Shown here piece after piece: positions 1 to 7,608 of a stretch of 64,000 nucleotides of DNA (position 1 is its first letter; each line of letters begins with the position of its first letter). Where the stretch lies: positions 4,390,336-4,454,335 of the forward strand of contig NC_019695.1 in the NCBI RefSeq assembly GCF_000317125.1. The letters are read 5' to 3'. The notes beneath the pieces are model-generated. The model made no database searches, was not told the DNA's origin, and worked only from the letters and a program-made list of their open reading frames with translations. Position numbers and translations under genes: made by a program. Origin of the DNA: Chroococcidiopsis thermalis PCC 7203 (GTDB taxonomy: Bacteria > Cyanobacteriota > Cyanobacteriia > Cyanobacteriales > Chroococcidiopsidaceae).

Positions 1-830
1 GCTACGACTTGACCTTCTACGTAGTCGAATCGTTTTTGAGCAATTAGTAGGCGTTGGTCGCCAGTCAAAGCAGCCAGCTCGTTGTAAAACAAGAGAAATA
101 CGCGGGAATTTTGGGCAGCAGGAACCAGACGAACTGTTGCCCTGACGATAATGCCACATTGACCCAATCCTGCCAGCACTGCTTCAAACAAGTCGCGATT
201 TTGGGTACGCGAACAAGTTTCTAAGTTGCCCAAGCCCGTCACTACCTGAAGCGATAGAACATTATCCACCTGCACGCCGTAGCGATGGCTCGTACCGCCG
301 ATCCCACCAACTGCTAAAGTGCCACCAACAGATAGCTCGATGTAATCTGTCAGGACGGGGGGTGTTAGTTGTCGCTCTAAGGATGATTGCAGCAGTTGAC
401 TCCACAACAAGCCTGCATCTACTTCTGCCCGCTGTGTATCAATAGAATGAATCGTGTTGAGCGTACCCATGTCAATAACTATCCCCGCCTCTACCTGGGA
501 TTGACCGTAGGTGGAGTGAGCTTGACCGCGTGCGGCAACTTTTAGTTTATGGCTGCGAGCAAACCGCACGATCCTGACGACATCTTCAACCGAACCTGGT
601 TTGAGGAGGGCAGTTGGGTAGCGGCGCACCAGATGACCGAAATCATCAGCGGCAGCATTGCGCGTCGTAGCATCGGTGTACAGTATGCCATCCAGGGGTG
701 GCAGTGATTCAAATTCAGATGCAGCACTGGCTGATGTCACCCACTCTCGGTTAACTAGATCGAACCCAACAACGATCGCGATTGCGATCGCACCTTGCAA
801 AACTTGACGGCGTGAGGCATTGTGCTTCAT
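1..830 (-). CDS. FAD-binding oxidoreductase, cytokinin dehydrogenase-like (3' end outside window)
   Basis: Only the N-terminal 276 residues are inside the window; the gene continues past base 1. My translation begins MKHNASRRQVLQG, a near-Tat motif (SRR-V-L) followed by a hydrophobic stretch and an Ala-rich region, so export is likely. Next comes an FAD-binding PCMH-type domain: PTALLKPGSVEDV at the start, GQAHSTYGQ (flavin-loop region), GIVIDMGTLN, GGTLAVGGIGG and LGQCGIIVRA. This order and wording resemble plant and bacterial cytokinin oxidase/dehydrogenase, which oxidatively removes the side chain of adenine-type cytokinins. Substrate specificity lies mostly in the missing C-terminal half, so another PCMH oxidase (gulonolactone or berberine type) remains possible. 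ATG at 828-830; no strong ribosome site is visible. Confidence 0.75.
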   Translation of the reverse strand, partial: MKHNASRRQVLQGAIAIAIVVGFDLVNREWVTSASAASEFESLPPLDGILYTDATTRNAAADDFGHLVRRYPTALLKPGSVEDVVRIVRFARSHKLKVAARGQAHSTYGQSQVEAGIVIDMGTLNTIHSIDTQRAEVDAGLLWSQLLQSSLERQLTPPVLTDYIELSVGGTLAVGGIGGTSHRYGVQVDNVLSLQVVTGLGNLETCSRTQNRDLFEAVLAGLGQCGIIVRATVRLVPAAQNSRVFLLFYNELAALTGDQRLLIAQKRFDYVEGQVV

Positions 831-1158
831 CAAGAATTCCCCAAACTACCTTTGACAGGCTGAAACTCTTTTGCCCGATAAGAACTGCTTCAAACTTAAA
901 TGGCGGTATTTCTCATTGGAGTTAATAAAATTTGTGTCGGGGTAGTCAGAGCGGCATTGCATCATGATTTTGAGCCATTCAATACCTTATGAATTTTCGA
1001 TAGCAATGCCCAGCCCCGATTGAGTAGGAAAGGAACCACAGCGTATTGAGTAATTGATGTCTCGCTGTACGCAACTCACACTACAATGCGAAGGACAAGT
1101 GCAGTTATAGTAGTTACAATCAAAGTCAGACAGCCTATGGCTATGGAACCAGAGGATT
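831..1158. other. Intergenic region between divergent genes
   Basis: This 328-bp stretch separates the leftward FAD oxidase gene from the rightward ariAB pair, so it must hold both promoters. I saw no convincing ORF, RNA or repeat in it. A short purine run (agagg) lies just before the ariA ATG and could serve as its ribosome-binding site. Confidence 0.5.
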
Positions 1159-2517
1159 ATGCGAATTAAGCAAATTTCCGTTAGTGGTTTATTTGGAATT
1201 TTCGATCATGTAATTCCATTGAATATGGACGAACGGATCACGATTGTTCATGGACCGAATGGCTTTGGAAAAACAGCAGTACTGAGAATACTGAATGGAT
1301 TGTTTAACTCTCGATACTCAGAATTAAAAACTATTCCATTTAGTACTTTTCAAGTTGCATTTGATGATAATAGTTATGTTGAAATAATAAAAGATTCTAG
1401 CGATGCTGATAAAATAGATAAAAAGAGGAACATAAGTTTTAACTTTTATAAGCATGGATTGGAGAAATGTTCCTTCCTTCTAAAGAGTGCAAAAGCTCGT
1501 GCCGATCTAGATTCGTTGATTGAGATTTTCGACGATGTGATACCTGGGCTTCGTCGAATAAATTCTAAAACCTGGCGATATATTCCTACTGGCGAAGCTC
1601 TTTCTATAGAAGAAGTCATAGATCGTTTTGAAAACCTCTTACCTTCAAAAATGAGGTTAATACAAGAACCCGATTGGTTGGAAAAATTAAAAGATACTAT
1701 TCATATTCGTCTTATAGAATCGCAACGATTGCTAAATTTTGTTCCTATACGTTCATCTAAATATTTTTATGAATCCCCTACAATGTTACCAACTGTATCT
1801 GCATATTCTGATGAGCTTGCAAAACTTATGCGAGATAAGTTTACTGAATACGGTACAACATCTCAATCTCTTGATAGAACTTTTCCATTAAGAGTAGTAA
1901 AACAACAGCTATCACCAGATTTAACAGACGAACAACTTCGTTCGCAATTAAATGAACTTGAAACAATCCGTTCTCGCTTGATAGAAGTGGGTTTATTGGA
2001 CAAGGATGAAAACTCAGATTTTCAAATCCAGCCTCAAGCTATAGATGAAAGTACCAAAAACATACTATCTGTATATGTTGAAGATGTAGAAAAGAAGTTA
2101 AGTGTTTTTAATGACATAGCAAGTAAGATTGATTTGTTAAGAAACATCATCAATAAAAAATTTATGTACTCTTATAAGCAGATGAATTTTAGTAAGGAGA
2201 AAGGTTTTATATTTACAACACACTATGAATCATCTTCCTCATCCAATTCAAAAACTCTCTCACCAACAGATCTATCATCTGGAGAGCAGCATGAGTTAGT
2301 TCTTTTGTATGAATTACTATTTAAAGTTCAGCCTGATTCTTTAGTATTGATTGATGAGCCTGAGCTATCTCTTCATGTAGGATGGCAGGTGCAGTTTTTA
2401 AAAGACTTGCAAGAAATAACAAAACTAGCAGACTTGGATGTTTTAATGGCAACTCACTCGCCTGATATTATTCAGGATCGTTGGGATTTGACGGTTGAAC
2501 TGAAAGGATCGAACTAG
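1159..2517 (+). CDS. ariA: AAA/ABC-type ATPase, PARIS AriA-like
   Basis: A 452-residue ABC/SMC-like ATPase. Visible are the Walker A GPNGFGKT (residues 32-39), an ABC-like signature SSGEQ (about 373-377), Walker B with LVLIDEPELSLH (about 395-406) and the H-loop ATHSPD near the end. These fit the AAA_15/AAA_21 group that includes OLD, RecF-like and PARIS ATPases. The stop codon overlaps the GTG start of the next gene by one base (TAGTG), which implies translational coupling. The partner is a DUF4435 protein, and AAA_15 plus DUF4435 is the defining pair of the PARIS (phage anti-restriction-induced) system. In PARIS the ATPase assembly holds the AriB effector inactive until it senses an anti-restriction protein. 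Codon use is AT-richer than in the BREX genes nearby, which suggests separate acquisition. Function is assigned by family and pairing only. Confidence 0.78.
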   Translation: MRIKQISVSGLFGIFDHVIPLNMDERITIVHGPNGFGKTAVLRILNGLFNSRYSELKTIPFSTFQVAFDDNSYVEIIKDSSDADKIDKKRNISFNFYKHGLEKCSFLLKSAKARADLDSLIEIFDDVIPGLRRINSKTWRYIPTGEALSIEEVIDRFENLLPSKMRLIQEPDWLEKLKDTIHIRLIESQRLLNFVPIRSSKYFYESPTMLPTVSAYSDELAKLMRDKFTEYGTTSQSLDRTFPLRVVKQQLSPDLTDEQLRSQLNELETIRSRLIEVGLLDKDENSDFQIQPQAIDESTKNILSVYVEDVEKKLSVFNDIASKIDLLRNIINKKFMYSYKQMNFSKEKGFIFTTHYESSSSSNSKTLSPTDLSSGEQHELVLLYELLFKVQPDSLVLIDEPELSLHVGWQVQFLKDLQEITKLADLDVLMATHSPDIIQDRWDLTVELKGSN

Positions 2518-3392
2518 TGAGAGATTTGCTTTCGGTTGACCGTATTGCTAACCAAATTCGCTTAAGACGAAGTACTTATTCAGGTACTTTTTTATTGGTA
2601 GAAGGTGCTTCTGACAAAATTTTTTACGAGCGTTTTATTGATAGATCGGCTTGTGAAGTAGTTAGCGTTCCAGGAAAACCTTCTAGTAAATTACGTGTAA
2701 TTGAAGTTTTGAAAATTTTGGAAACATCAAACTTTCATGGAGTTTTGGCAATTGTCGATGCAGATTTTGAACGGCTTGAAACTTTCCTGTACAGCAGTCC
2801 TAATCTACTCCGCACTGATACCCACGATCTTGAAACTATGCTGATTAAATCGCCAGCATTCAATAAAGTGGTGACTGAACTAGGCTCTGAACAGAAGATT
2901 CTCCAATTTAATCGAGATGTAAAATTAGTATTACTCGAAACTGGGATGTCGGTGGGTTATTTACTGTGGATTTCTCAGTGTGAGCAATTAAACCTGACCT
3001 TTGATGGTATTACATTTAGTAGTTTCATTGATGAGCAAACTCTACAAATTGATGAACTCAAACTGATTAGAGTAGTTAAGAATAAATCCCAAGCATTCTC
3101 TTTAAAGGATGAAGATCTAAAACAACGGCTAATCAGTCAGAAAAGCGATTGTCACGATCCTTGGCAAATCTGCTGCGGTCATGACTTAGTAGAAATCTTG
3201 TCGCTTGGCTTACGTAAAGCGATCGGCTCTAACAAAGCTGCTGACGTTGAACCGAACAGTCTTGAACGTAATTTGCGGCTTGCCTACGAAGAAGTCTACT
3301 TTTGTGAGACACAACTCTACTTGGATATTCGCATATGGGAAAGAAACAACCAGCCATTTAAGGTTTTGCGGAGTAACATACAACTTTTATAG
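2517..3392 (+). CDS. ariB: DUF4435/TOPRIM-like effector, PARIS AriB-like
   Basis: A 291-residue protein starting at a GTG that overlaps the stop of the ATPase gene. The N-terminus has a TOPRIM/DUF4435 pattern: LLVEGASDKIFYERF, whose Glu29 would be the catalytic acid, then AIVDADFERL (Asp81, Asp83), and DTHDLETML, typical of DUF4435. In characterised PARIS systems the homologue is a toxic nuclease released from AriA, reported to cleave host tRNA. Whether this protein has that specificity cannot be read from sequence. All acidic positions expected for metal binding seem present, so the effector looks intact. The alternative is an OLD-like ATPase/TOPRIM pair with another trigger. Location beside BREX genes supports a defence role. 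Confidence 0.76.
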   Translation: MRDLLSVDRIANQIRLRRSTYSGTFLLVEGASDKIFYERFIDRSACEVVSVPGKPSSKLRVIEVLKILETSNFHGVLAIVDADFERLETFLYSSPNLLRTDTHDLETMLIKSPAFNKVVTELGSEQKILQFNRDVKLVLLETGMSVGYLLWISQCEQLNLTFDGITFSSFIDEQTLQIDELKLIRVVKNKSQAFSLKDEDLKQRLISQKSDCHDPWQICCGHDLVEILSLGLRKAIGSNKAADVEPNSLERNLRLAYEEVYFCETQLYLDIRIWERNNQPFKVLRSNIQLL

Positions 3393-3431
3393 TACAAACT
3401 TCCTGCATCACTTTGGTATTCGACCTGTGGT

Positions 3432-3478
3432 GCGATCGCCCTTCACCATCATCAACAAACCAGCGGGCGATCGCCCTT
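3432..3478. repeat. Paired HIP1 palindromes downstream of ariB
   Basis: The 12-mer GCGATCGCCCTT occurs at 3432-3443 and again at 3467-3478. The second copy is centred in the perfect palindrome GGGCGATCGCCC (3465-3476). HIP1 is the common cyanobacterial octamer. The arrangement between two convergent genes could form a weak hairpin, but there is no T-tract. Confidence 0.6.
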
Positions 3479-3534
3479 AAAGGCAATTCTCATCAGTAAT
3501 GTAATTACTGTTGATTAGACAAAGCACTATTGGA

Positions 3535-4650
3535 CTAGAGTAACCTAGCTCGGCGCAATCGTTCGACGAAAGCATTGCGTTTACTATACTGCCCGTAAAT
3601 TTGATTCAATTGCTCTTGAAATGCTGGATATTGATCTCGATATTGTGCTAAATCTCGTAGCTGCACTAATAACTGAACGGCGCGATCGTAGGTCTTGGCT
3701 TGGGGCTTTTGTAGCAGTGTTTCTACTTCGTCCCATGCTTGTGTTTCCCGTCCAGCCAATGCCTGTAGTTCCTGAATTCGTCTGGCTTCTGCTGCTTGTT
3801 GTTGGTGTTTTTCTGCCTCGGCTCGCTCTGTTTGAGCTGCATCTAAAAGCTGTTGAATGGTTCGCTTAGATCCATCGGGAGAAGGGGAAGTAGCGATCGC
3901 ACCCAACAATTCTTGCCTAAACTTGACAGATAGGTGGGGTTCTGCTCTCGCCAATCGCAGCAGGAAAGCATCGCACTCACTGCGGGATAACTGAGAGATC
4001 GCTTGCTCGATTGTTTGTTCTGAAACAACTGTCGGTTCGCTGCTAGAGGCGGATGCAGCTTTGAGCAAATGCTCGTCTAGCTGAAAAATTTCTTTAAAGG
4101 CTGCTTGAACATTGGAGAGTTGATTCAGTCCAGAAGGAACTGGAGGTTCTAGTTGTGTTGGCTCCAAAGTGATGTATTCTGGCGATCGGGTAATGGCTTT
4201 GAGCCATGCTAAGTACAAGCCCCGATAGTCTTGTTGGAGAATCTCTTGGCGTAGTCCGACCAGTTGTGAAAGAATTCCTTCTCCTTCGATCCAATAATCA
4301 AATCCTTCCTCTTGGCTAAATTCCCAATCTAAAATGGCATAGTCCCCCATGTAAGAAAGACTGATGCAATCCTCAAGACAATAGGGTTCAATAGCATTTG
4401 AGTCGATGAGGGCTTTGGGGAAGCGAAACGCCAACTGTTGCGTACCCCAATTGGCAATGTAATAGAATGCGTCAAAGTATTTTGCCAAGAGTTGCTTGGG
4501 GTCGCCTGGAAGATCGCTATAGCTGTAAGTAAACACAGCTTTGGTGGTACTTAACTCCACACGGCTGGAGAGTTGAGCGATCGCTGCTTGTTCTTGCTTG
4601 GTCAGCGATCGGTCTAGAGTTTGGAATTCGTAGTACTGATATTCGCTCAT
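3535..4650 (-). CDS. Conserved hypothetical protein with C-terminal coiled coil
   Basis: A 371-residue protein of unknown function. The N-terminal half (about 1-165) is a compact region with many aromatic residues (YQYYEFQTLDRSL, FDAFYYIANWGTQQLAFRFP, YAILDWEFSQEEGFDYW). About 220-265 carries a helical segment. The C-terminal 100 residues are Gln/Glu/Ala-rich (AQTERAEAEKHQQQAAEARR) and should form a coiled coil. Similar proteins are, to my recollection, annotated only as hypothetical in cyanobacteria and actinobacteria. It converges with ariB and diverges from brxA. Whether it belongs to either defence locus is unclear. No membrane segment or signal peptide is visible. Confidence 0.75.
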   Translation of the reverse strand: MSEYQYYEFQTLDRSLTKQEQAAIAQLSSRVELSTTKAVFTYSYSDLPGDPKQLLAKYFDAFYYIANWGTQQLAFRFPKALIDSNAIEPYCLEDCISLSYMGDYAILDWEFSQEEGFDYWIEGEGILSQLVGLRQEILQQDYRGLYLAWLKAITRSPEYITLEPTQLEPPVPSGLNQLSNVQAAFKEIFQLDEHLLKAASASSSEPTVVSEQTIEQAISQLSRSECDAFLLRLARAEPHLSVKFRQELLGAIATSPSPDGSKRTIQQLLDAAQTERAEAEKHQQQAAEARRIQELQALAGRETQAWDEVETLLQKPQAKTYDRAVQLLVQLRDLAQYRDQYPAFQEQLNQIYGQYSKRNAFVERLRRARLL

Positions 4651-4836
4651 GCGATCGATTAAAGCTGCAAAAGTGCATAAAGCTTAAATTTGAAATCCAG
4701 GGCTTGAGCTTGCTGGAATTTTTATCAGTGGTGGGTAGGATTTATTGTAGCCCTAGAAGAGTTGATGAGAAAGCTACGAGGGATGTACGTAAGCGCGATA
4801 CGAGAGCGATCGTTAATAGATTCCTACTCTACCACT

Positions 4837-5439
4837 ATGACCGAAACCACTTATGCTGCTCGAACTAGCCACGCTTTTGTGTTGACTGAAACTGCAACGG
4901 TTGCCCAACTGATACATCAAGGCGTAACCCAGGAGCAGATTCGCACGCAAGTATTAGTAGAAGACTTGTTCGGGCTGCGCTCCCAAGTTTCTCGCGCACG
5001 GGCGCTGCAAACTATCCTTAAACGCCTTGGGCAAACAACAGAGGCATACATTCAATTTATTGCTACTGGCAATCCTGACATTCGCCGACTTACTATCCTG
5101 TTCCTCATCCTGCGAGAAGATCGCCTGCTACGGGAATTTATCGCTGAAGTCTTGCTGGACAAAATTAAGGGTTGCGATCGCTTAGTAACTCCTGCTGACT
5201 TACGGACTTTCTTTGAAACCAAGCGAGACTCTTGTTCTGCTGTGGCTGCGTGGTCAGAATCTACCTACAAAAAAGTTGCAAGCAACACCTTACTGGTACT
5301 GGTCAATGCGGGGTTGTTGCAGCCCACCTCACCAAAAGGGAATTATCAAATTCGCGCCGTTCCCATACCATCCGCTTTACGTCAGCAACTACTTGCTGAT
5401 GGGTTGGGTTATTACCTGAGTTTAATGTTAGACGTTTAA
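4837..5439 (+). CDS. brxA: BREX protein BrxA (DUF1819)
   Basis: About 200 residues matching the DUF1819/BrxA family, a small DNA-binding component found at the head of type I BREX operons. The pattern seen is an N-terminal ATVAQLIHQGVTQEQIRTQV, a helical core with ILREDRLLREFIAEVL, and the conserved end SESTYKKVASNTLLVLV followed by NAGLL. The frame stays open upstream to a TTG at 4762, with other ATGs at 4765 and 4786. I chose the ATG at 4837 because family similarity begins there, but no strong ribosome site decides it. The gene is separated from its usual partners: brxL lies downstream in convergent orientation, and brxB and brxC are not in the window. The ORF itself is intact. Confidence 0.8.
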   Translation: MTETTYAARTSHAFVLTETATVAQLIHQGVTQEQIRTQVLVEDLFGLRSQVSRARALQTILKRLGQTTEAYIQFIATGNPDIRRLTILFLILREDRLLREFIAEVLLDKIKGCDRLVTPADLRTFFETKRDSCSAVAAWSESTYKKVASNTLLVLVNAGLLQPTSPKGNYQIRAVPIPSALRQQLLADGLGYYLSLMLDV

Positions 5440-5524
5440 TTCAACGCAGGGGAAGGGGGAATCTATATGTAGCTTCTCCCCTCTGCTCCCCTGCTCCCAA
5501 GCGCAGCGATGCCCCCCTGCCTCT
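5440..5524. repeat. Low-complexity CCCCTGCTCCCC spacer between convergent brxA and brxL
   Basis: The gap contains the purine/pyrimidine-biased cyanobacterial spacer motif (AGGGGAAGGGGGAA, then CTTCTCCCCTCTGCTCCCC). The two halves can pair imperfectly across the gap. Similar tracts occur at 7552-7578 before brxL and at 14110-14145 inside the pglX frame, so one repeat type has seeded the BREX locus three times. Confidence 0.6.
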
Positions 5525-7543
5525 TCAATCTACTGCCAGTGCTTTAAATACTGCGTCTACAGGATCGGCGTAAAATGATGTCTGAAATTTTGCAAATAAC
5601 TCTGGTGGGACGCTAACTAAGTCTACGGCACTTGCCATTGGTAGGAGAACGCGCTTAGCACCAGCATCAAAGGCTACTTGCAGGCTAGCTGCTAGATTGT
5701 TGACTGGGTTAATCGTACCACCTAAAGTCATCTCACCAAATATGGCTAATTGTGTCTGGACGCTCCGTTTTAAGGAAGCGGAGCATAAGGAAACAAACAA
5801 AGCTAATCCACTTTCCTCCGGTGTCCCAGCTCCTTGCAAGTCGAGTAACTGGAGCAAGAAATCCCAATTATTTGGGTGTATGCTGCTGCTAACCCGTTGA
5901 GCGTTAGCTTTAAAGTAATTGATGGCAATGTTTACACTATCTTTCATCCTGGTAGCGCTCGCGCCCCCAGTGCGTACCAACTTGCCACTACCTGGTACTG
6001 CTTGCAGTTCGAGTTTGAACGTGCCGACGATACCGCTATCCCCAGTACTGACAAAGTATAAGTGACCAGGAGTTAGTATGTCTTGGCTAATCAAGCTCGC
6101 TCCACCTTGTTCTGGAACTGAGACAAAATGTTCTTCTAAAGTTTCCAAGTCAATGTAGCTGAAATGCACGTCGTAAAATTCCATCCCACCAATTTTCTTG
6201 AGCTGTTCCTTCACCCGCCGCCGCACTCGTAGGGCGTACACCAGGGCATCGCGCACGTCGTCTTTGCTAAACGAGCCATCGGGGAAGAGCAACTTCAGCA
6301 GTCCCGATACAGTTTTGCGGACTGCTTGTACATCCCGTTGCTTGAGATGATTACCTAATCGAAAGTAAAGGTCGATCGCATCGGCAAAGCTGCGTTTCCG
6401 CATTTCCCGCAGCCACTCCGCCAAGTAATCTACGATAAAACCGTACTGATTGGTAAAATTTTCGGGGCTAAATTTGGGAATTTCCCAACCAGGGATATAG
6501 GCGTGAAAGCGATCGAAGAAGGCAGTGTCAATCATAGCTTCGGGGAACGGTGCTAGCAGGTGAGAAGTTTTCACCAAGGATTCCACGCTTTGATTAATGT
6601 TGCCGACAAACACCATAGAAGCATTGGCGGTAATCTCTGCCTTACCCCGTGCAAATGAACCCGATGCCATGTAGTCTTTCATGATTTGCACGCCATCATT
6701 ATCGTGGAAGCTGATGCCTGCTACTTCGTCAAAGGCAACGACATCAAATAAACCTACCAGTCCTACGCAGCGGCTGGACATATTGTAAAACAGGTTTGCT
6801 ACTGTGGTTTTTCCACCAGAAACCAAGATTGAGTTGGGAGAAACTTCTTTGTAAACGTGAGATTTGCCTGTAGAGCGCGGTCCCAATTCGCAGCAGTTGT
6901 AGTTATTTTCACAAAGGGGTACTAAGCGGGCAAGTAAATGCCACTTCACATCCTCACTGGTAGTGGTGGGTTCTAGTCCCGTCGAGCGAATCAGCAAGTC
7001 AATCCATTCGCTACGAGTAAAAGCTGGACGACCTGCAAACAGTTCATCCATATTCACGCTGGGCATTTGGATCGGTTTGAGGCTTGTCACAATGAAGGGG
7101 CTGGGTTTCATCCCAGCTTCGTACTCTAGTTGCAGGATGCACCAAATACCACCACCCAGGAGTTTTTGGTTAGGTTTGACGATTTCAGAATCAATCACTA
7201 TGCCCTTGACACCCAGGTTCATTAATGCGCCCTGGTAAATGTCATTTTTCTCGTTGAGTGTAACTGTCACGCGATCGATGATGGTGAAGCGCCCTAATTC
7301 CCGAATCTTAGATTTAACCTGTTCTGCTTCGTCAGGACGGACGTAATTCTGAGCTAGGATGTTTTTTACACGAGTAACGCCTTCCTCAATGGTGGTTTCA
7401 TCGTCAGTAGCACAGTACATACCCAGTAGGTATTCCAGCACGTACACGGGTACGTTAGCACCCTCTTTGATCCGCTTGGTCAAGTCTTTCCGTACTACCT
7501 TTCCAGGGTAAATGTTGTTGAGTTTTTGGTTCAGGTCGTCCAT
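5525..7543 (-). CDS. brxL: BREX protein BrxL (AAA+ / Lon-like)
   Basis: About 672 residues from the ATG at 7543 (MDDLNQKLNNIYPG); the frame is open to 7588 but the extra 15 residues encode only the spacer repeat. The central AAA+ part has Walker A GPRSTGKSHVY and Walker B VVAFDEVAG. The C-terminal part is Lon-like, with GTPEESGLALFVSL as the likely protease-type serine region and LGGTINPVNNLAASLQVA after it. BrxL is the last gene of type I BREX and is needed for phage defence; related proteins form DNA-associated hexameric rings. It follows pglZ with a 65-bp gap. I see no frameshift or lost motif, so this gene is probably functional even though the rest of the locus is damaged. Confidence 0.9.
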   Translation of the reverse strand: MDDLNQKLNNIYPGKVVRKDLTKRIKEGANVPVYVLEYLLGMYCATDDETTIEEGVTRVKNILAQNYVRPDEAEQVKSKIRELGRFTIIDRVTVTLNEKNDIYQGALMNLGVKGIVIDSEIVKPNQKLLGGGIWCILQLEYEAGMKPSPFIVTSLKPIQMPSVNMDELFAGRPAFTRSEWIDLLIRSTGLEPTTTSEDVKWHLLARLVPLCENNYNCCELGPRSTGKSHVYKEVSPNSILVSGGKTTVANLFYNMSSRCVGLVGLFDVVAFDEVAGISFHDNDGVQIMKDYMASGSFARGKAEITANASMVFVGNINQSVESLVKTSHLLAPFPEAMIDTAFFDRFHAYIPGWEIPKFSPENFTNQYGFIVDYLAEWLREMRKRSFADAIDLYFRLGNHLKQRDVQAVRKTVSGLLKLLFPDGSFSKDDVRDALVYALRVRRRVKEQLKKIGGMEFYDVHFSYIDLETLEEHFVSVPEQGGASLISQDILTPGHLYFVSTGDSGIVGTFKLELQAVPGSGKLVRTGGASATRMKDSVNIAINYFKANAQRVSSSIHPNNWDFLLQLLDLQGAGTPEESGLALFVSLCSASLKRSVQTQLAIFGEMTLGGTINPVNNLAASLQVAFDAGAKRVLLPMASAVDLVSVPPELFAKFQTSFYADPVDAVFKALAVD

Positions 7544-7608
7544 TGGGGAGAAGTGGCAGGGGGGCAGGGGGAGATGATTTGGTATCATCTACTGGGTGAA
7601 GATTTCGA

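Noticed and set aside
3205-3480. 91-codon + strand ORF at the end of ariB
   Set aside because: Alternative frame of ariB running into non-coding repeats; no motif.
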